This document shows positions 9,307 to 17,496 of a stretch of DNA of 63,004 bases, one piece after another. The DNA lies in IMG/VR virus record IMGVR_UViG_3300024265_000049, positions 1 to 63,004 of that record, one strand, 5' to 3'. The notes below the pieces were generated by a model. The model saw nothing but the letters and a program-made list of their open reading frames with translations, made no database searches and was not told the origin of the DNA. The stretch's first letter is position 1; each line of letters begins with the position of its first letter. Origin of the DNA: a virus. The position numbers and the translations under genes were made by a program.

Positions 9307-9453
9307 GGGAGATATTGCCCAGGCTGACCAGGGGCACAGACCGGCCGACCTGTAGGACTCCTGATCAGCCACTCGAGTAACCGCCAAGAGTTCCACCAAG
9401 AGGCGGCTAAGAGCGAGCGGGCGCAAAGGAGAGTACCACGAAACAAGGGGTTG

Positions 9454-9462
9454 TGCTAGACT
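9454..9462 (+). promoter_or_regulatory. Extended -10 promoter for 9533-10049
   Basis: TG-c-TAGACT, followed by a second CTAGACT at 9465-9471. The leader then forms a CTGGCC/GGCCAG hairpin. The leader end (CCCCAACCAT...AAGGAG) matches that of the plus gene at 888. Confidence 0.45.
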
Positions 9463-9532
9463 GTCTAGACTGGCCAGGACGGCTCTACGGTCCCGGCCAG
9501 TCCCCAACCATACACCCTAAGGAGGTGACAGG

Positions 9533-9766
9533 ATGGCTGACAAGACGAAGAATAGCACGGGTCATCGAGTCTGCACGAAATGCCCGACTCCCCACCCGGA
9601 GAACTGCGAAAGGTGCTTCGGGTTTGGGCTAGTCGATTCGGTTCCGATTGCAGCAAATCGCGCTTATGGCCCGTTACTTCCTGGCCGCAAGACATGCGAG
9701 ACGTGCCGGGGTTCGCAACCAGGACCACAAGGCGTCCACGCACTAAAGGAGCGACAGGATGGCTGA
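9533..9766 (+). CDS. Small zinc-ribbon protein (moron)
   Basis: 77 residues behind AAGGAGGTGACAGG-ATG. Cys pairs CTKC, CERC and CETC suggest one zinc site of the DnaJ/ribbon type or two half sites. The first six codons and RBS are nearly identical to those of 888 and 9759 (MAD start), showing a shared leader. Overlaps the next plus gene by 8 bp. Function unknown; nucleic-acid or protein binding is an inference. Confidence 0.7.
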   Translation: MADKTKNSTGHRVCTKCPTPHPENCERCFGFGLVDSVPIAANRAYGPLLPGRKTCETCRGSQPGPQGVHALKERQDG

Positions 9767-10049
9767 CAGAATCAAGGATAGTGCAAAACGTCCGCCTGTA
9801 CGAATGATCGTCGAGTGCCATGGAGCTGTCAGCAGGGCCGTTGCCCTGTCGCTAGTCGCCCGTGTCATCTCAGAAGGAAGGATTTCGGAAGGGTCGAACG
9901 GAAGCCAATACTGCCACATTACGGCATTTGAAGACGGAACGAAAGTCTATGCCACTAGAAACAAGGCGAGCGACCGTTTCACCGTATGGAAGCCAAGAAG
10001 TCTGGAACGCACTAAGCAGGCTGAAAATCAAGGAAAACAATCGCCTTAG
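9759..10049 (+). CDS. Small protein of moron pair, unknown
   Basis: 96 residues behind AAAGGAGCGACAGG-ATG. Compact alpha/beta-like sequence with a basic C-terminus (KPRSLERTKQ). Co-transcribed with 9533-9766 and convergent with, and overlapping, the minus gene ending at 10012. No family recognised. Confidence 0.65.
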   Translation: MADRIKDSAKRPPVRMIVECHGAVSRAVALSLVARVISEGRISEGSNGSQYCHITAFEDGTKVYATRNKASDRFTVWKPRSLERTKQAENQGKQSP

Positions 10050-10446
10050 TCCCATCCAGCATAGCCGGAGTGGCTCGCACTGCCCTCTCAGACAGCCGTA
10101 GACCAACCTGCAAGCGCTCTTCCGACAGCCACACGCCCGTAGCCCTGCCCAGACCTGCACGCATCACGGCGGGATCCCTGCGTGGCCTGATAAGCGCACC
10201 ACGGTGGTGCGCCAGAGCAATCACGTTGCTCTGTCTGATCCTCATTTCCCGAGGGCCGATCTCAGCAGGAGCGTTTGCCCATGCCCTGGCCACTCGACCG
10301 CCTGTGCCGCCCAGGGTAGTAGGCGCAGGGGTGAAAGTGCCGAACGGGTGAGCCCTGGGCCACGCAGGGATACCTCCCGCCTGAAACTGCTGGTCAACGC
10401 CCGCTCTCCAGACCTTCTCTACTTGCTTGCCAGTAGGGCCGGCCAA
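10012..10446 (-). CDS. gpG/HK97 gp10-like tail completion protein
   Basis: 144 residues from a TTG at 10446. The frame is open for about 35 further codons and these look native (FRFTRKGFQEYLNLTART), so the true start is probably upstream. No ATG, GTG or TTG exists there; an ATC at 10537-10539 lies behind CGGAG. A helix with V-xxx-WRAG, a QFQAGGIPAW motif and a Pro/Gly-rich middle resemble phage virion morphogenesis proteins that join head and tail. Position between connector and tail terminator genes agrees. Confidence 0.6.
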   Translation of the reverse strand: MAGPTGKQVEKVWRAGVDQQFQAGGIPAWPRAHPFGTFTPAPTTLGGTGGRVARAWANAPAEIGPREMRIRQSNVIALAHHRGALIRPRRDPAVMRAGLGRATGVWLSEERLQVGLRLSERAVRATPAMLDGTKAIVFLDFQPA

Positions 10447-10551
10447 GGGGCGCTTGAGCTTGTTTTCAGTTCGCGCAGTAAGGTTCAGGTACTCTTGAAA
10501 GCCCTTCCTGGTAAATCGGAACCGTAAGAGGGCAGCGATAGCCGACTCCGA

Positions 10552-10860
10552 TCAAACCTCTACCGGGTCAACAAAATCAGTCCTCAAGGGGAACTGAGTC
10601 CAGGCCAGCACCTCGCCGGTCACCTGGCACCAACCTCTCGCAATCTTCCGCCAAAAACAGCACGCCGTCCGATCGTAGACAGCTGTCTCCCACTTCCCGA
10701 AAGTCAACAGCCGCACCTTCTGCCGGTGTCCAGGCTCGGCATGTGTCCCGCCTTCGAAGTTTGCACGATCCTGCTTTTGGTCGCCCTTCCTCTTTGGGCT
10801 CTCGTCGTACACTGCCGGGCGCCAAGCCCTGGCCCACATTGATGGTGTTCTCATATTCAA
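10552..10860 (-). CDS. Head-tail adaptor/closure candidate
   Basis: 102 residues, started at TTG/ATG around 10860-10854, basic N-terminus then beta-type VRLLTFGKWETAVYDRTACC. Size and place (between connector and gpG-like gene) match the head-closure protein of siphoviruses. Overlaps the upstream gene by 4 bp. Confidence 0.5.
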   Translation of the reverse strand: MNMRTPSMWARAWRPAVYDESPKRKGDQKQDRANFEGGTHAEPGHRQKVRLLTFGKWETAVYDRTACCFWRKIARGWCQVTGEVLAWTQFPLRTDFVDPVEV

Positions 10861-11009
10861 GAAACCCGCTCAACTAGAACTGCCAGACATGCGCCCGCAA
10901 TGAGGCCAGAGACAAGTACTCGGGTGAGAGCATACCTAACTTCGGGCCTTGTTGTCGTTGCAAGAGCAAGGAACACCACAAAACCACAAAATAGAGCACC
11001 TTCGATCAT
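10857..11009 (-). CDS. Small two-helix membrane protein
   Basis: 50 residues from the ATG behind GAGGGGAAA. Two hydrophobic segments (ALFCGFVVFLALATTT and VLVSGLIAGACLAVLV) separated by a short basic turn. The start overlaps the stop of 11006-11227 as ATGA. Could be a minor holin-like or superinfection protein; no family recognised. Confidence 0.6.
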   Translation of the reverse strand: MIEGALFCGFVVFLALATTTRPEVRYALTRVLVSGLIAGACLAVLVERVS

Positions 11010-11227
11010 TTTCCCCTCACGCAAGGGTAGACGGCTTCCGGAAAGTACATTGCCTCTTCTGGCGCCCGAACGCCTACGGTTACCGGAACGAGAAAATCGT
11101 TCTGCTTGGAGCACATTTTGACCGCATCGCTTCTTGCTGGCCACAGTCCTATAAACTCCCACGAAGACGATTCAGCGTCAAGAGTTCGACCCACCAGCCA
11201 CAGGACTACCTTGGAGCTCACAAGCAC
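11006..11227 (-). CDS. Small protein in connector region
   Basis: 73 residues from GTG at 11227 (a second GTG follows two codons later). Overlaps both neighbours, so translation is probably coupled. One moderately hydrophobic N-terminus (VVLWLVG). Function unknown. Confidence 0.5.
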   Translation of the reverse strand: MLVSSKVVLWLVGRTLDAESSSWEFIGLWPARSDAVKMCSKQNDFLVPVTVGVRAPEEAMYFPEAVYPCVRGK

Positions 11228-12240
11228 GCCTTGATCAGCATGTGCCGAATCTTAGCCATCTGACCATGGTCGCACACTACGCCTCTGTTTTCGGCGTCGA
11301 TAAGTGCCACAAGCTTCCATGCTGCCTGTCTGGCAAGCTGCGGCAGCACCCTTGCCGCTCGAGTCGTCCAGATCAGCCCGTTGTCGTCCTCAGTAGCCCC
11401 AATCGTGGAGTCCCAAAGCGGCTCACTACCCGTGATTGTAGTTCCCGCCACGGTACATTCAAGAACAATTCCACCCCTTGATGAGTCCGCCTGGATACTT
11501 GCCCTCGAGGGAAGGACAAACGACCCTCGGTCATCGCCGTGAGCTGTAGACTGGCCCACGCCATAAGCCGTGTTCGACTGCCAGGTTTCTATGGCTGCCG
11601 CAGGCGGGTCCTGCCGTGGCCCATCAGGCAAGCTGCCCACCTGGCCAGGCATCAGGTAACCGGCCGTGAGAGACCCAGCAGCCCCCAAACCGGCGCTATT
11701 GCCGATCGTGTAGTCACTGGTCTCGAGGCCTGGTAAGGGGTCGGGTCGCACTCCGGATGAGAACTGGGTAGTCCAGCGCCACCCACGACGTCGGTAGAGC
11801 TCCTTGTGGCAGTTACTCCTGATTTGGTAAGTGTCCGCTTCGACCACTTGGTCGGTACCAGTCGAGAACGTATCGAGTCCGTGGAGCAGGGACACCTCGG
11901 GCACTTGGAGCCCCTCAGCGTCAGCTATTGGCGTCTCGACCGGAAACCGGGGCAGTACCAGCGCGGTGTCGCCAAATCCAGGAAGCCGGACAACGTACTC
12001 TTGCCGCCAAGGCTCGCGATCGCCTATGAGCTCCGAAATCCTCATGGCCACCTGATCAGCCAAGAACGCCGCGCTGATATCGTCAGGTGTCGAAGTCAGG
12101 CCAGGGACCAGCTTGACCTCGTCAGGGGTAATCGGCCGCTTGTCGACCGCGTAGGTGACGATATCGAGATCTAGGATCTCAGTTTCCCCGGCCATAAGAG
12201 AGGGGGCCATCTTGGCTGCCGATGTGGGACGCTTAGGCAT
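11218..12240 (-). CDS. Head-tail connector candidate
   Basis: 340 residues. Helical N-terminus with ISAAFLADQVAMRISELIG and a C-terminus of alternating helix (QLARQAAWKLVALIDAENRG), with a long Gly/Ser/Asp-rich insertion (about 170-290) that looks like a surface domain. First sizeable gene after capsid and accessory genes, so a gp6-type adaptor under the portal is likely. Larger than usual adaptors (about 100-200 residues). Confidence 0.5.
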   Translation of the reverse strand: MPKRPTSAAKMAPSLMAGETEILDLDIVTYAVDKRPITPDEVKLVPGLTSTPDDISAAFLADQVAMRISELIGDREPWRQEYVVRLPGFGDTALVLPRFPVETPIADAEGLQVPEVSLLHGLDTFSTGTDQVVEADTYQIRSNCHKELYRRRGWRWTTQFSSGVRPDPLPGLETSDYTIGNSAGLGAAGSLTAGYLMPGQVGSLPDGPRQDPPAAAIETWQSNTAYGVGQSTAHGDDRGSFVLPSRASIQADSSRGGIVLECTVAGTTITGSEPLWDSTIGATEDDNGLIWTTRAARVLPQLARQAAWKLVALIDAENRGVVCDHGQMAKIRHMLIKACL

Positions 12241-12241
12241 T

Positions 12242-12490
12242 TCAGGAACGGCCCAAGACAGCGAAGTCCACTATCCCAGCAGGGGCCTCCAGCTGAACCA
12301 GCTCTACTCGAGGAAGCATCTTCCCTCTGAGAAACCACCGAAGCTCTCCGAGATGTTGTCCCGGTATGGCCAAGCCGGACATAGCTGGGGCCTGTTCAAC
12401 CTCAGCCAGGAGCTGCCGCTGTTTAGCCCTCCCTGAAATCGCCAGTCCAGCTATCAGCCCGGCAATGAAACCTCTTCTAGTGCCCTTCAT
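12242..12490 (-). CDS. Small protein with N-terminal hydrophobic helix
   Basis: 82 residues from the ATG behind AAAAGGGGCATC (MKGTRRGFIAGLIAGLAI). A basic start plus a Gly/Ala/Leu helix suggests a membrane anchor or signal. Separated from the connector gene by one base. Unknown function. Confidence 0.55.
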   Translation of the reverse strand: MKGTRRGFIAGLIAGLAISGRAKQRQLLAEVEQAPAMSGLAIPGQHLGELRWFLRGKMLPRVELVQLEAPAGIVDFAVLGRS

Positions 12491-12767
12491 GATGCCCCTT
12501 TTGCGTATTAGGCTTCTGCTCTCCCGCACCATCGCTTTGGTCGATCCCCAGCTCCGGATCGTTCAGCGGCGAGACCAGGGCCGCAGCAAGCCTGAGAGCG
12601 TATGCCGCCTCGTCGACTTCGCTGGAGATCGACCGGCGCAAATCGCCAGAGACCGAGGCGAGAAGCAGGTCGAGAGCCATAGCGGTCTTGCGCATCGCGG
12701 CAGCAATGGCCTTGTCGATGTCGGTCTCTTCCCACCGCAAGGGTCCGCTGAGCTTCGCCCCCTCCAT
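12477..12767 (-). CDS. Small helical protein, unknown
   Basis: 96 residues behind AAAGGAAACCTCAT-ATG. Ala-rich amphipathic helices (AIAAAMRKTAMALDLLL, EAAYALRLAAALV) and a His-rich C-terminal tail. Overlaps the next gene by 14 bp. No family recognised. Confidence 0.6.
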   Translation of the reverse strand: MEGAKLSGPLRWEETDIDKAIAAAMRKTAMALDLLLASVSGDLRRSISSEVDEAAYALRLAAALVSPLNDPELGIDQSDGAGEQKPNTQKGHHEGH

Positions 12768-12833
12768 ATGAGGTTTCCTTTCGCGTAATGCCGGAACTGG
12801 GTCGCCCTGGCAGGGAGGAGCATAGCACAGAAC

Positions 12834-12870
12834 GCAAAAGACCCCCGGAACGGCCTATTCCAGAGGTCTT
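12834..12870 (-). terminator. Rho-independent terminator
   Basis: Stem AAGACC/GGTCTT with inner GGAA/TTCC, followed on the minus strand by TTTTGCG. It follows the small gene 12948-13148 and so would end or reduce transcription leaving the tRNA-Met region. Confidence 0.6.
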
Positions 12871-12947
12871 GGCAGTCTCCTTAGAGCTTTTGACGAAGGC
12901 TCAGAGAATGGGAGGTCGTCGCCGGGACCCCAATTGCCAGGAGCAGT

Positions 12948-13148
12948 CTACTCCGCTTCCTGCTCCTGGGGCAACCCCATCTTCGCCTCTTCGTCAATCT
13001 CGCTCTTCGGCAGGTCTTCGGAGCTTGCCCGGTCTTGATCCTTGCCCTCTTCTCGATCCCGGCTGAAGCACCCTCGACCTGCCTCAAAATCTGTGCCGTC
13101 AGCTGGCCTGAGAGCCCCTGTCTGGTACATGTGCCGAGCGCTACGCAT
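12948..13148 (-). CDS. Small acidic protein after tRNA
   Basis: 66 residues starting 20 bp after the tRNA 3' end, behind AGAGGACCCCCGTT. The C-terminal half is charged and acidic (SEDLPKSEIDEEAKMGLP), unlike a shadow frame. A competing frame at 12881-13087 is strongly basic and less convincing. Unknown function. Confidence 0.5.
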   Translation of the reverse strand: MRSARHMYQTGALRPADGTDFEAGRGCFSRDREEGKDQDRASSEDLPKSEIDEEAKMGLPQEQEAE

Positions 13149-13168
13149 AACGGGGGTCCTCTGGATAG

Positions 13169-13242
13169 TTGCGGGAACCGGATTCGAACCGATGCATACT
13201 GGGTTATGAGTCCAGCGCTCTACCAGACTGAGCTATCCCGCG
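13169..13242 (-). tRNA. tRNA-Met(CAT), initiator type
   Basis: 74-nt cloverleaf without encoded CCA. Acceptor CGCGGGA/TCCCGCA leaves C1 opposite A72, the hallmark of bacterial initiator tRNA. D-arm GCTC...GAGC, anticodon loop CTCATAA in a CTGG/CCAG stem with G29-C41 and G30-C40 (A31 opposite C39 replaces the third G-C pair), and T-arm ATCGG-TTCGAAT-CCGGT. Lies between two late genes, one base from the upstream stop codon, so it must be cut out of the late transcript. Confidence 0.9.
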
Positions 13243-13761
13243 TTACTTTTTGGCAGTCTTCCCCCGAGGCTTTCTTGCTTTTTTGGCGACAGGCTTCGCT
13301 TTTGTGGTAACCGGCTTATGCCCTTCCGCCATCTTCTCCAGGGCCACCCCAACACCGTCCTGGGACGCCGCTTCTCGGAACCCTCTGATTGCCTTTAGGC
13401 GAGGCCCTTCAAGATCCCTATCAACTTGGTAAAAGCTCCGAAGGGCAATGTCGGTCAATCGGTCTTTTCCAGGATTAAGCAATTGGCCAAAGTAGAAGAT
13501 TCCGCGAATGTGGAGCTGCTGCACGTCGAAGGCAGTAAGGCCATGGATCTTGTCCAGGTCGTCGGCACCTTCCACCCTGTCAAGGGCGACGAGGAACCGG
13601 GCGTGCCGGCCCTTGCTGAGTTCGCGTTCATACTCGCCGAAGCTTGCCCAATGAGGTTCGCCAATATTACGACTCCCGAACTGACGAGCCGTAATACATC
13701 GAACCTTCTGGCCATCATCCGAAATCGTAGCGCCCCGAGGGGCTTTGTGTTGATTCGTCAT
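13243..13761 (-). CDS. Capsid-region protein with basic tail
   Basis: 172 residues. Middle helical segment (FDVQQLHIRGIFYFGQLL) resembles a helix-hairpin-helix, then a Lys/Ala/Pro-rich basic tail (KPVAKKARKPRGKTAKK) like DNA-binding or head-interior tails. Sits between the capsid accessory gene and tRNA. Function unknown. Confidence 0.65.
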   Translation of the reverse strand: MTNQHKAPRGATISDDGQKVRCITARQFGSRNIGEPHWASFGEYERELSKGRHARFLVALDRVEGADDLDKIHGLTAFDVQQLHIRGIFYFGQLLNPGKDRLTDIALRSFYQVDRDLEGPRLKAIRGFREAASQDGVGVALEKMAEGHKPVTTKAKPVAKKARKPRGKTAKK

Positions 13762-13823
13762 GTCTACCCTGGGCTAGGCATCAAGCTGCCGAAAAGTCTT
13801 GCTAGGCAAGCTGCCAGAACTTC

Positions 13824-14444
13824 CTAGATGCCCCTGGGCGCGTAAGGCGGAACGTGTGAGGCGACGAAACCATAGACGGCAGAGATATCGGCCGTATCAA
13901 GGCTACCGGCAGAAAGATCAGCGGTGAACTTGACTCGGAAGAAATTGAGGCCGATCGAAGGGCGCACGCCAAAGCTCAGGCGCACGACCGTCAAGACGTC
14001 GGTCTCAGCTCCTGACGCAATTTTGACTGTGATATCGTCCTGGACGTTCGCCGTTACTCCGACCTCCTGGTCCTCTTTCGGGGTCAGCCCCAGCTCGACA
14101 ATGTCAACATTGAGCGGAACGGCCGGAACTATAGTCAGAGCAGCGGCGTCAGGGTCGCCGCTACTGTCGGGGGGGGCGGTTTCTATCTTGAGAGCCTTGA
14201 GCTTCAGATTCTCAGCATCGGCCAGCGTAGTCAAACAAATGACCATCAGCTCAAGGGCAAAAAGCTGTTCCCCTTCGGTACCATGGGCCGTCAAGCTTTC
14301 AGTGTTCAGGCCAGTCACAGACACCCATTCTCCGATGTGCTCCTGATTGTCGGTACCGGCAGCGGCTACGATCGCTTTTGTAGCAAGAGCAGGATAGATA
14401 CCATATCCGGCCTCGTGCGGAACTTTGGTCTTTGCAATGTTCAT
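13824..14444 (-). CDS. Capsid accessory/decoration candidate
   Basis: 206 residues, beta-rich, acidic, no Cys-rich or membrane part. Directly after the major capsid gene with a hairpin in the 135-bp gap, a common place for decoration or head-stabilising proteins. Assignment is positional. Confidence 0.5.
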   Translation of the reverse strand: MNIAKTKVPHEAGYGIYPALATKAIVAAAGTDNQEHIGEWVSVTGLNTESLTAHGTEGEQLFALELMVICLTTLADAENLKLKALKIETAPPDSSGDPDAAALTIVPAVPLNVDIVELGLTPKEDQEVGVTANVQDDITVKIASGAETDVLTVVRLSFGVRPSIGLNFFRVKFTADLSAGSLDTADISAVYGFVASHVPPYAPRGI

Positions 14445-14523
14445 TCGGTCATTCTCCTGCCCTTACGGGCTCTTTGGTTCTCGGCTTGCCTCATTCAGAC
14501 CCGGGAAGCTACCCCCGGAGTGA

Positions 14524-14552
14524 CAGCAGCCCCGAGGGGAACAAGGCTGCTG
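14524..14552. other. Hairpin after major capsid gene
   Basis: 8-bp stem CAGCAGCC/GGCTGCTG with a 13-nt loop in the gap between capsid and next gene. There is no U-tract on the minus strand, so it is more likely an RNA-stability or attenuating element than a full terminator. Nothing else is visible in 14445-14579. Confidence 0.4.
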
Positions 14553-14579
14553 TTTCGGCTCGAGAAGGGGAAATCGAGC

Positions 14580-16028
14580 TTAGGAACCAGAGGTTGCCTG
14601 TCCGATACCGCCCCAGTTGACGTCGTTCCAGATGAACCCAGCCTCTGCCCTGCGCATCTCGATGTCATGGTACGCCTCTAGGAGCATAGCTCCCGAGGAT
14701 CGCTCGAACAGATGATAGGAACCGCTTGACTGGGACGTGTCGGTCACGGAACCCTCGAGAGACGTCCGCACGTTAACCATTTGCTCCTCAGCAAACATGA
14801 CCTCCGCCATGTCCACCAGGATCAAGGTTGAACCTTTGCCGCCAGGATCCCCCGTAGTCGTAATGCGAGTCGTCCAAAATAACGGGATGCCGCCCAGGGT
14901 GCCGTTCCGCTCTACGGATGGCCAAGCAGGCGAGCCGTCATTCGTACGCTGCTCGGCAAAGAAATCGAAATCTCGCCAGCTCGTAAAGTAGACCAGTCGC
15001 TGGGGATCAATGGACGCGTCGGCAATGGCGGCCTTGCCAGTCCTGATATCAAGGACCACGTTGTTGATGCGTGTCGCGTTGCTATCAGCAGCAGCCAGCA
15101 CAACCGCAGTCTTGGCATGGTCGGCATCGATCAGCGTAGTCAAGCCCTTCGGGCGCGCTAGCGTACCGTCGCTGAGCAGTGCGGCTGAATCGATCGCAGC
15201 GGAAGCGCCAGCCAGCATGTCGTTCAGGATGAAAGCGTCCGTTACGACCGTAGACCTCTCCAATGCCCGGAGCGAGAAAATCACGATACCCTTGAGGATC
15301 TTTGCCACCAGGGCACGTTCCGCAAAGCTGACTCCCGTGCGATCAGGGACCGAGTCCTCGTTTTCGACGTAGGAGAAACTCGTCCCCTCGGTTTGCACCA
15401 GATAGGTAGCCTTGCCACCAGTAAGCGGTACCACAAGCGGAGAGGCTGCTAGAAACACAGTGCGCGGACGGAGGAATTCGACCAGTCCGTCGAGGAACAT
15501 GTCCGGAATGGTAATACCGATTCTCGAAACGCGATCAGAACGAAGCTGGTCATCAGCAAGCACGTTCTTTTCCAACGCTTGAGTAACCGGATGATCCTCG
15601 CCATGGAGCTTGACGGCAAACTGGAGCGGCGTCATGCCTCCGCCACTGGGGCTGCTTTTCTGGCTGAACGCCGCGAGCATGGCAACCCGAAAGCAGCATG
15701 CCGCATATTGCCCGGGAAACACTTCGCCAGAATGCCGATCAGCGAAACTGTAGCGTACTCGGCGCTGAATGGTCGGACGCACCGCTTCGGGAATACCGAT
15801 AGCGAATTGCTCAGCGCTCCAAAACTCGGGAACGTCGATCCGGCCGGCGTTGTTTCTCACCCGACTTTCAAACTCGGCCATCCTGGTGTCAATAGCTGCG
15901 ACCTGACCAGGAAGAGCGTTCAGGCCCGCCTCTTCCATGACCGAACTTAGAACCGTCTGCATGTCCTCGACACTGACGCCACCGCCGCCGCCACTTTCAC
16001 CGCACCGAAGATTCGTCTTGACTTTCAT
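14580..16028 (-). CDS. Major capsid protein, HK97 fold
   Basis: 482 residues. An N-terminal region of about 110-180 residues acts as the likely delta/scaffold domain. The rest follows the HK97 pattern: IPDMFLDGLVEFLRPRTVFL, then beta sequence with TEGTSFSYVENE, a long middle A-domain, and the C-terminal EAYHDIEMRRAEAGFIWNDV typical of this family. Preceded by an HK97-type protease gene 15 bp upstream, as expected for capsid maturation. Confidence 0.85.
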   Translation of the reverse strand: MKVKTNLRCGESGGGGGVSVEDMQTVLSSVMEEAGLNALPGQVAAIDTRMAEFESRVRNNAGRIDVPEFWSAEQFAIGIPEAVRPTIQRRVRYSFADRHSGEVFPGQYAACCFRVAMLAAFSQKSSPSGGGMTPLQFAVKLHGEDHPVTQALEKNVLADDQLRSDRVSRIGITIPDMFLDGLVEFLRPRTVFLAASPLVVPLTGGKATYLVQTEGTSFSYVENEDSVPDRTGVSFAERALVAKILKGIVIFSLRALERSTVVTDAFILNDMLAGASAAIDSAALLSDGTLARPKGLTTLIDADHAKTAVVLAAADSNATRINNVVLDIRTGKAAIADASIDPQRLVYFTSWRDFDFFAEQRTNDGSPAWPSVERNGTLGGIPLFWTTRITTTGDPGGKGSTLILVDMAEVMFAEEQMVNVRTSLEGSVTDTSQSSGSYHLFERSSGAMLLEAYHDIEMRRAEAGFIWNDVNWGGIGQATSGS

Positions 16029-16043
16029 TGTCCATGTCTCCTG

Positions 16044-17372
16044 CTAGTCAGGGATATCCAGGTGCCCCTGCCGTCTTTCTTTGTCGATTCGAAACGCTCT
16101 AAACTTGTCCGTCAATGCTGATCTGAACTCGCCAAGAGTAAAGCTCTCTGGACCCTCTTCGTCTGCCCTGTCGCTGTCGCTGTTCTCTTCGGGCGTCACT
16201 TCAGGAGCTGACTCAGGGTTCGCCTGGCCTTCCCTGACGAGCTCAAGCCTCATGATCCGCTCAAGCGCATCGGCCTCTTGTGCCAAACCTGCCGCGCGAG
16301 CTGCAACCAACAGGGTTTCGTCAGGATCTCCATCGTTGGTGGCAGCTGCGAACCGGCCCCAAGCTTCCGGATCGAGCCCTTCTGGACAGTCACCTTCAGC
16401 GCTTCTCAAAGTGTGAGCTATTTGCTGGTCACTGGCCAAGGTGCTCTCAGGCTCTTCCTTGCCGCCCGGCAGCTCCAGCGCATCGACCCCTTCGGCCCCG
16501 AGAGCCACCAACGCATTGGCATTGACCAGGCCGAGTTTTGAAGCAAGAGCCTCAAGCGTTGCAAACTCAACAACCCGCATCGGGTCCGCGTAGGCTGTCT
16601 CCATTTGTGCCGTGATCAAATTGCGCAACGGCTCAAGCTCTACAGCTCCATTGTCAACAGCCAAACGAACGGCGTCGGCGTGGCGAGGAACCGGCACAAA
16701 GGACAACTCTACCAGCTCATTCGGGTCCTCTTTGGAACCAAACGTTACTGTCGAGTCGTCGTCGTCAAACGTCACCTTACCGACCAGGAACCCGGGGGAA
16801 AACGCGTTCAACGCGCCAAAGCGATACAGCCCGAGGACGGTAGTCGCCAATGGGTTCACTTCGTCCGGGGCCAGCTCGGCAAACCCGATCAGGTTCGACG
16901 TCGGCCTAGTGTTCTGGTGCCCAGTAAACAACCACCGGGCGATGATCATGTCCGGGGTCGAGAACGATGTCCGGTGATTCCACGCTCCTACGGGATTTGA
17001 GGAGTTGAACTTATCCAGGTCCCACGCGTCATTGGGCACGACAATGTTTGAACGGTTAGGCGTCGCCAAGCTCCAGCGGGCTTTCATTACGCGATCGAAA
17101 TCTACGGCATTGTCACCGTTGATCTCTTTGGCGCGTTGCTCCAGTATAGGCCGGTCCTTTGGCTTGACCCCAAACTGAGTGGCCCCGAAGACGTCAGCAG
17201 TCACCAAAGCCCGGTCGTCAGTGTGCCGAGCGAAGATCTCACCCGCGTCGGTTTCAGGTTCGGCCCTGATTTCACTCAAAAGATCAAAGGACGCCTCTTC
17301 GCGGGAGTCCGTCCACCCGAGGAATTGACCACCCTGAGTCAAGTGTAAGCGCTGTAATCTCTTGAATTTCAT
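16044..17372 (-). CDS. Prohead maturation protease, HK97/S78-like
   Basis: 442 residues. N-terminal 250 residues carry the family pattern: GAWNHRTS with the likely catalytic His, then ELSFVPVPRHADA with the likely catalytic Ser. The 190-residue C-terminal part is acidic and helical (EEPES, PEENSDSDRADEEG), as in protease-scaffold fusions. It would cleave scaffold and capsid delta domains in the prohead. Start at the ATG overlapping the stop of a short upstream frame (CCATGA). Confidence 0.75.
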   Translation of the reverse strand: MKFKRLQRLHLTQGGQFLGWTDSREEASFDLLSEIRAEPETDAGEIFARHTDDRALVTADVFGATQFGVKPKDRPILEQRAKEINGDNAVDFDRVMKARWSLATPNRSNIVVPNDAWDLDKFNSSNPVGAWNHRTSFSTPDMIIARWLFTGHQNTRPTSNLIGFAELAPDEVNPLATTVLGLYRFGALNAFSPGFLVGKVTFDDDDSTVTFGSKEDPNELVELSFVPVPRHADAVRLAVDNGAVELEPLRNLITAQMETAYADPMRVVEFATLEALASKLGLVNANALVALGAEGVDALELPGGKEEPESTLASDQQIAHTLRSAEGDCPEGLDPEAWGRFAAATNDGDPDETLLVAARAAGLAQEADALERIMRLELVREGQANPESAPEVTPEENSDSDRADEEGPESFTLGEFRSALTDKFRAFRIDKERRQGHLDIPD

Positions 17373-17409
17373 GGCCGCCTCTGAAGGTAACAGAGACAGA
17401 TTAGGAAAG

Positions 17410-17496
17410 TCAACTCTTTTTCAATTCCAATCTCCATCGAGCTGAGACAAGCTCGGCGCCCATTTCCTGCACGTCCCGTCCGGCGACACGGATCAT
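17410..17496 (-). CDS. Tiny protein, coupled pair member
   Basis: 28 residues (MIRVAGRDVQEMGAELVSAR, then a basic end). Its ATG overlaps the stop of 17496-17627 as TGATG, the coupling used throughout this genome, which is the main reason to call it. Function unknown. Confidence 0.45.
   Translation of the reverse strand: MIRVAGRDVQEMGAELVSARWRLELKKS

Noticed and set aside
9306-9507. N-terminal extension of 9031-9306
   Set aside because: Would run over the promoter and leader of the plus gene at 9533 and is Leu/Ser-rich without a start signal.
12881-13087. Basic 68-codon minus frame
   Set aside because: Overlaps the better frame 12948-13148; very Arg-rich as expected of an alternative frame.
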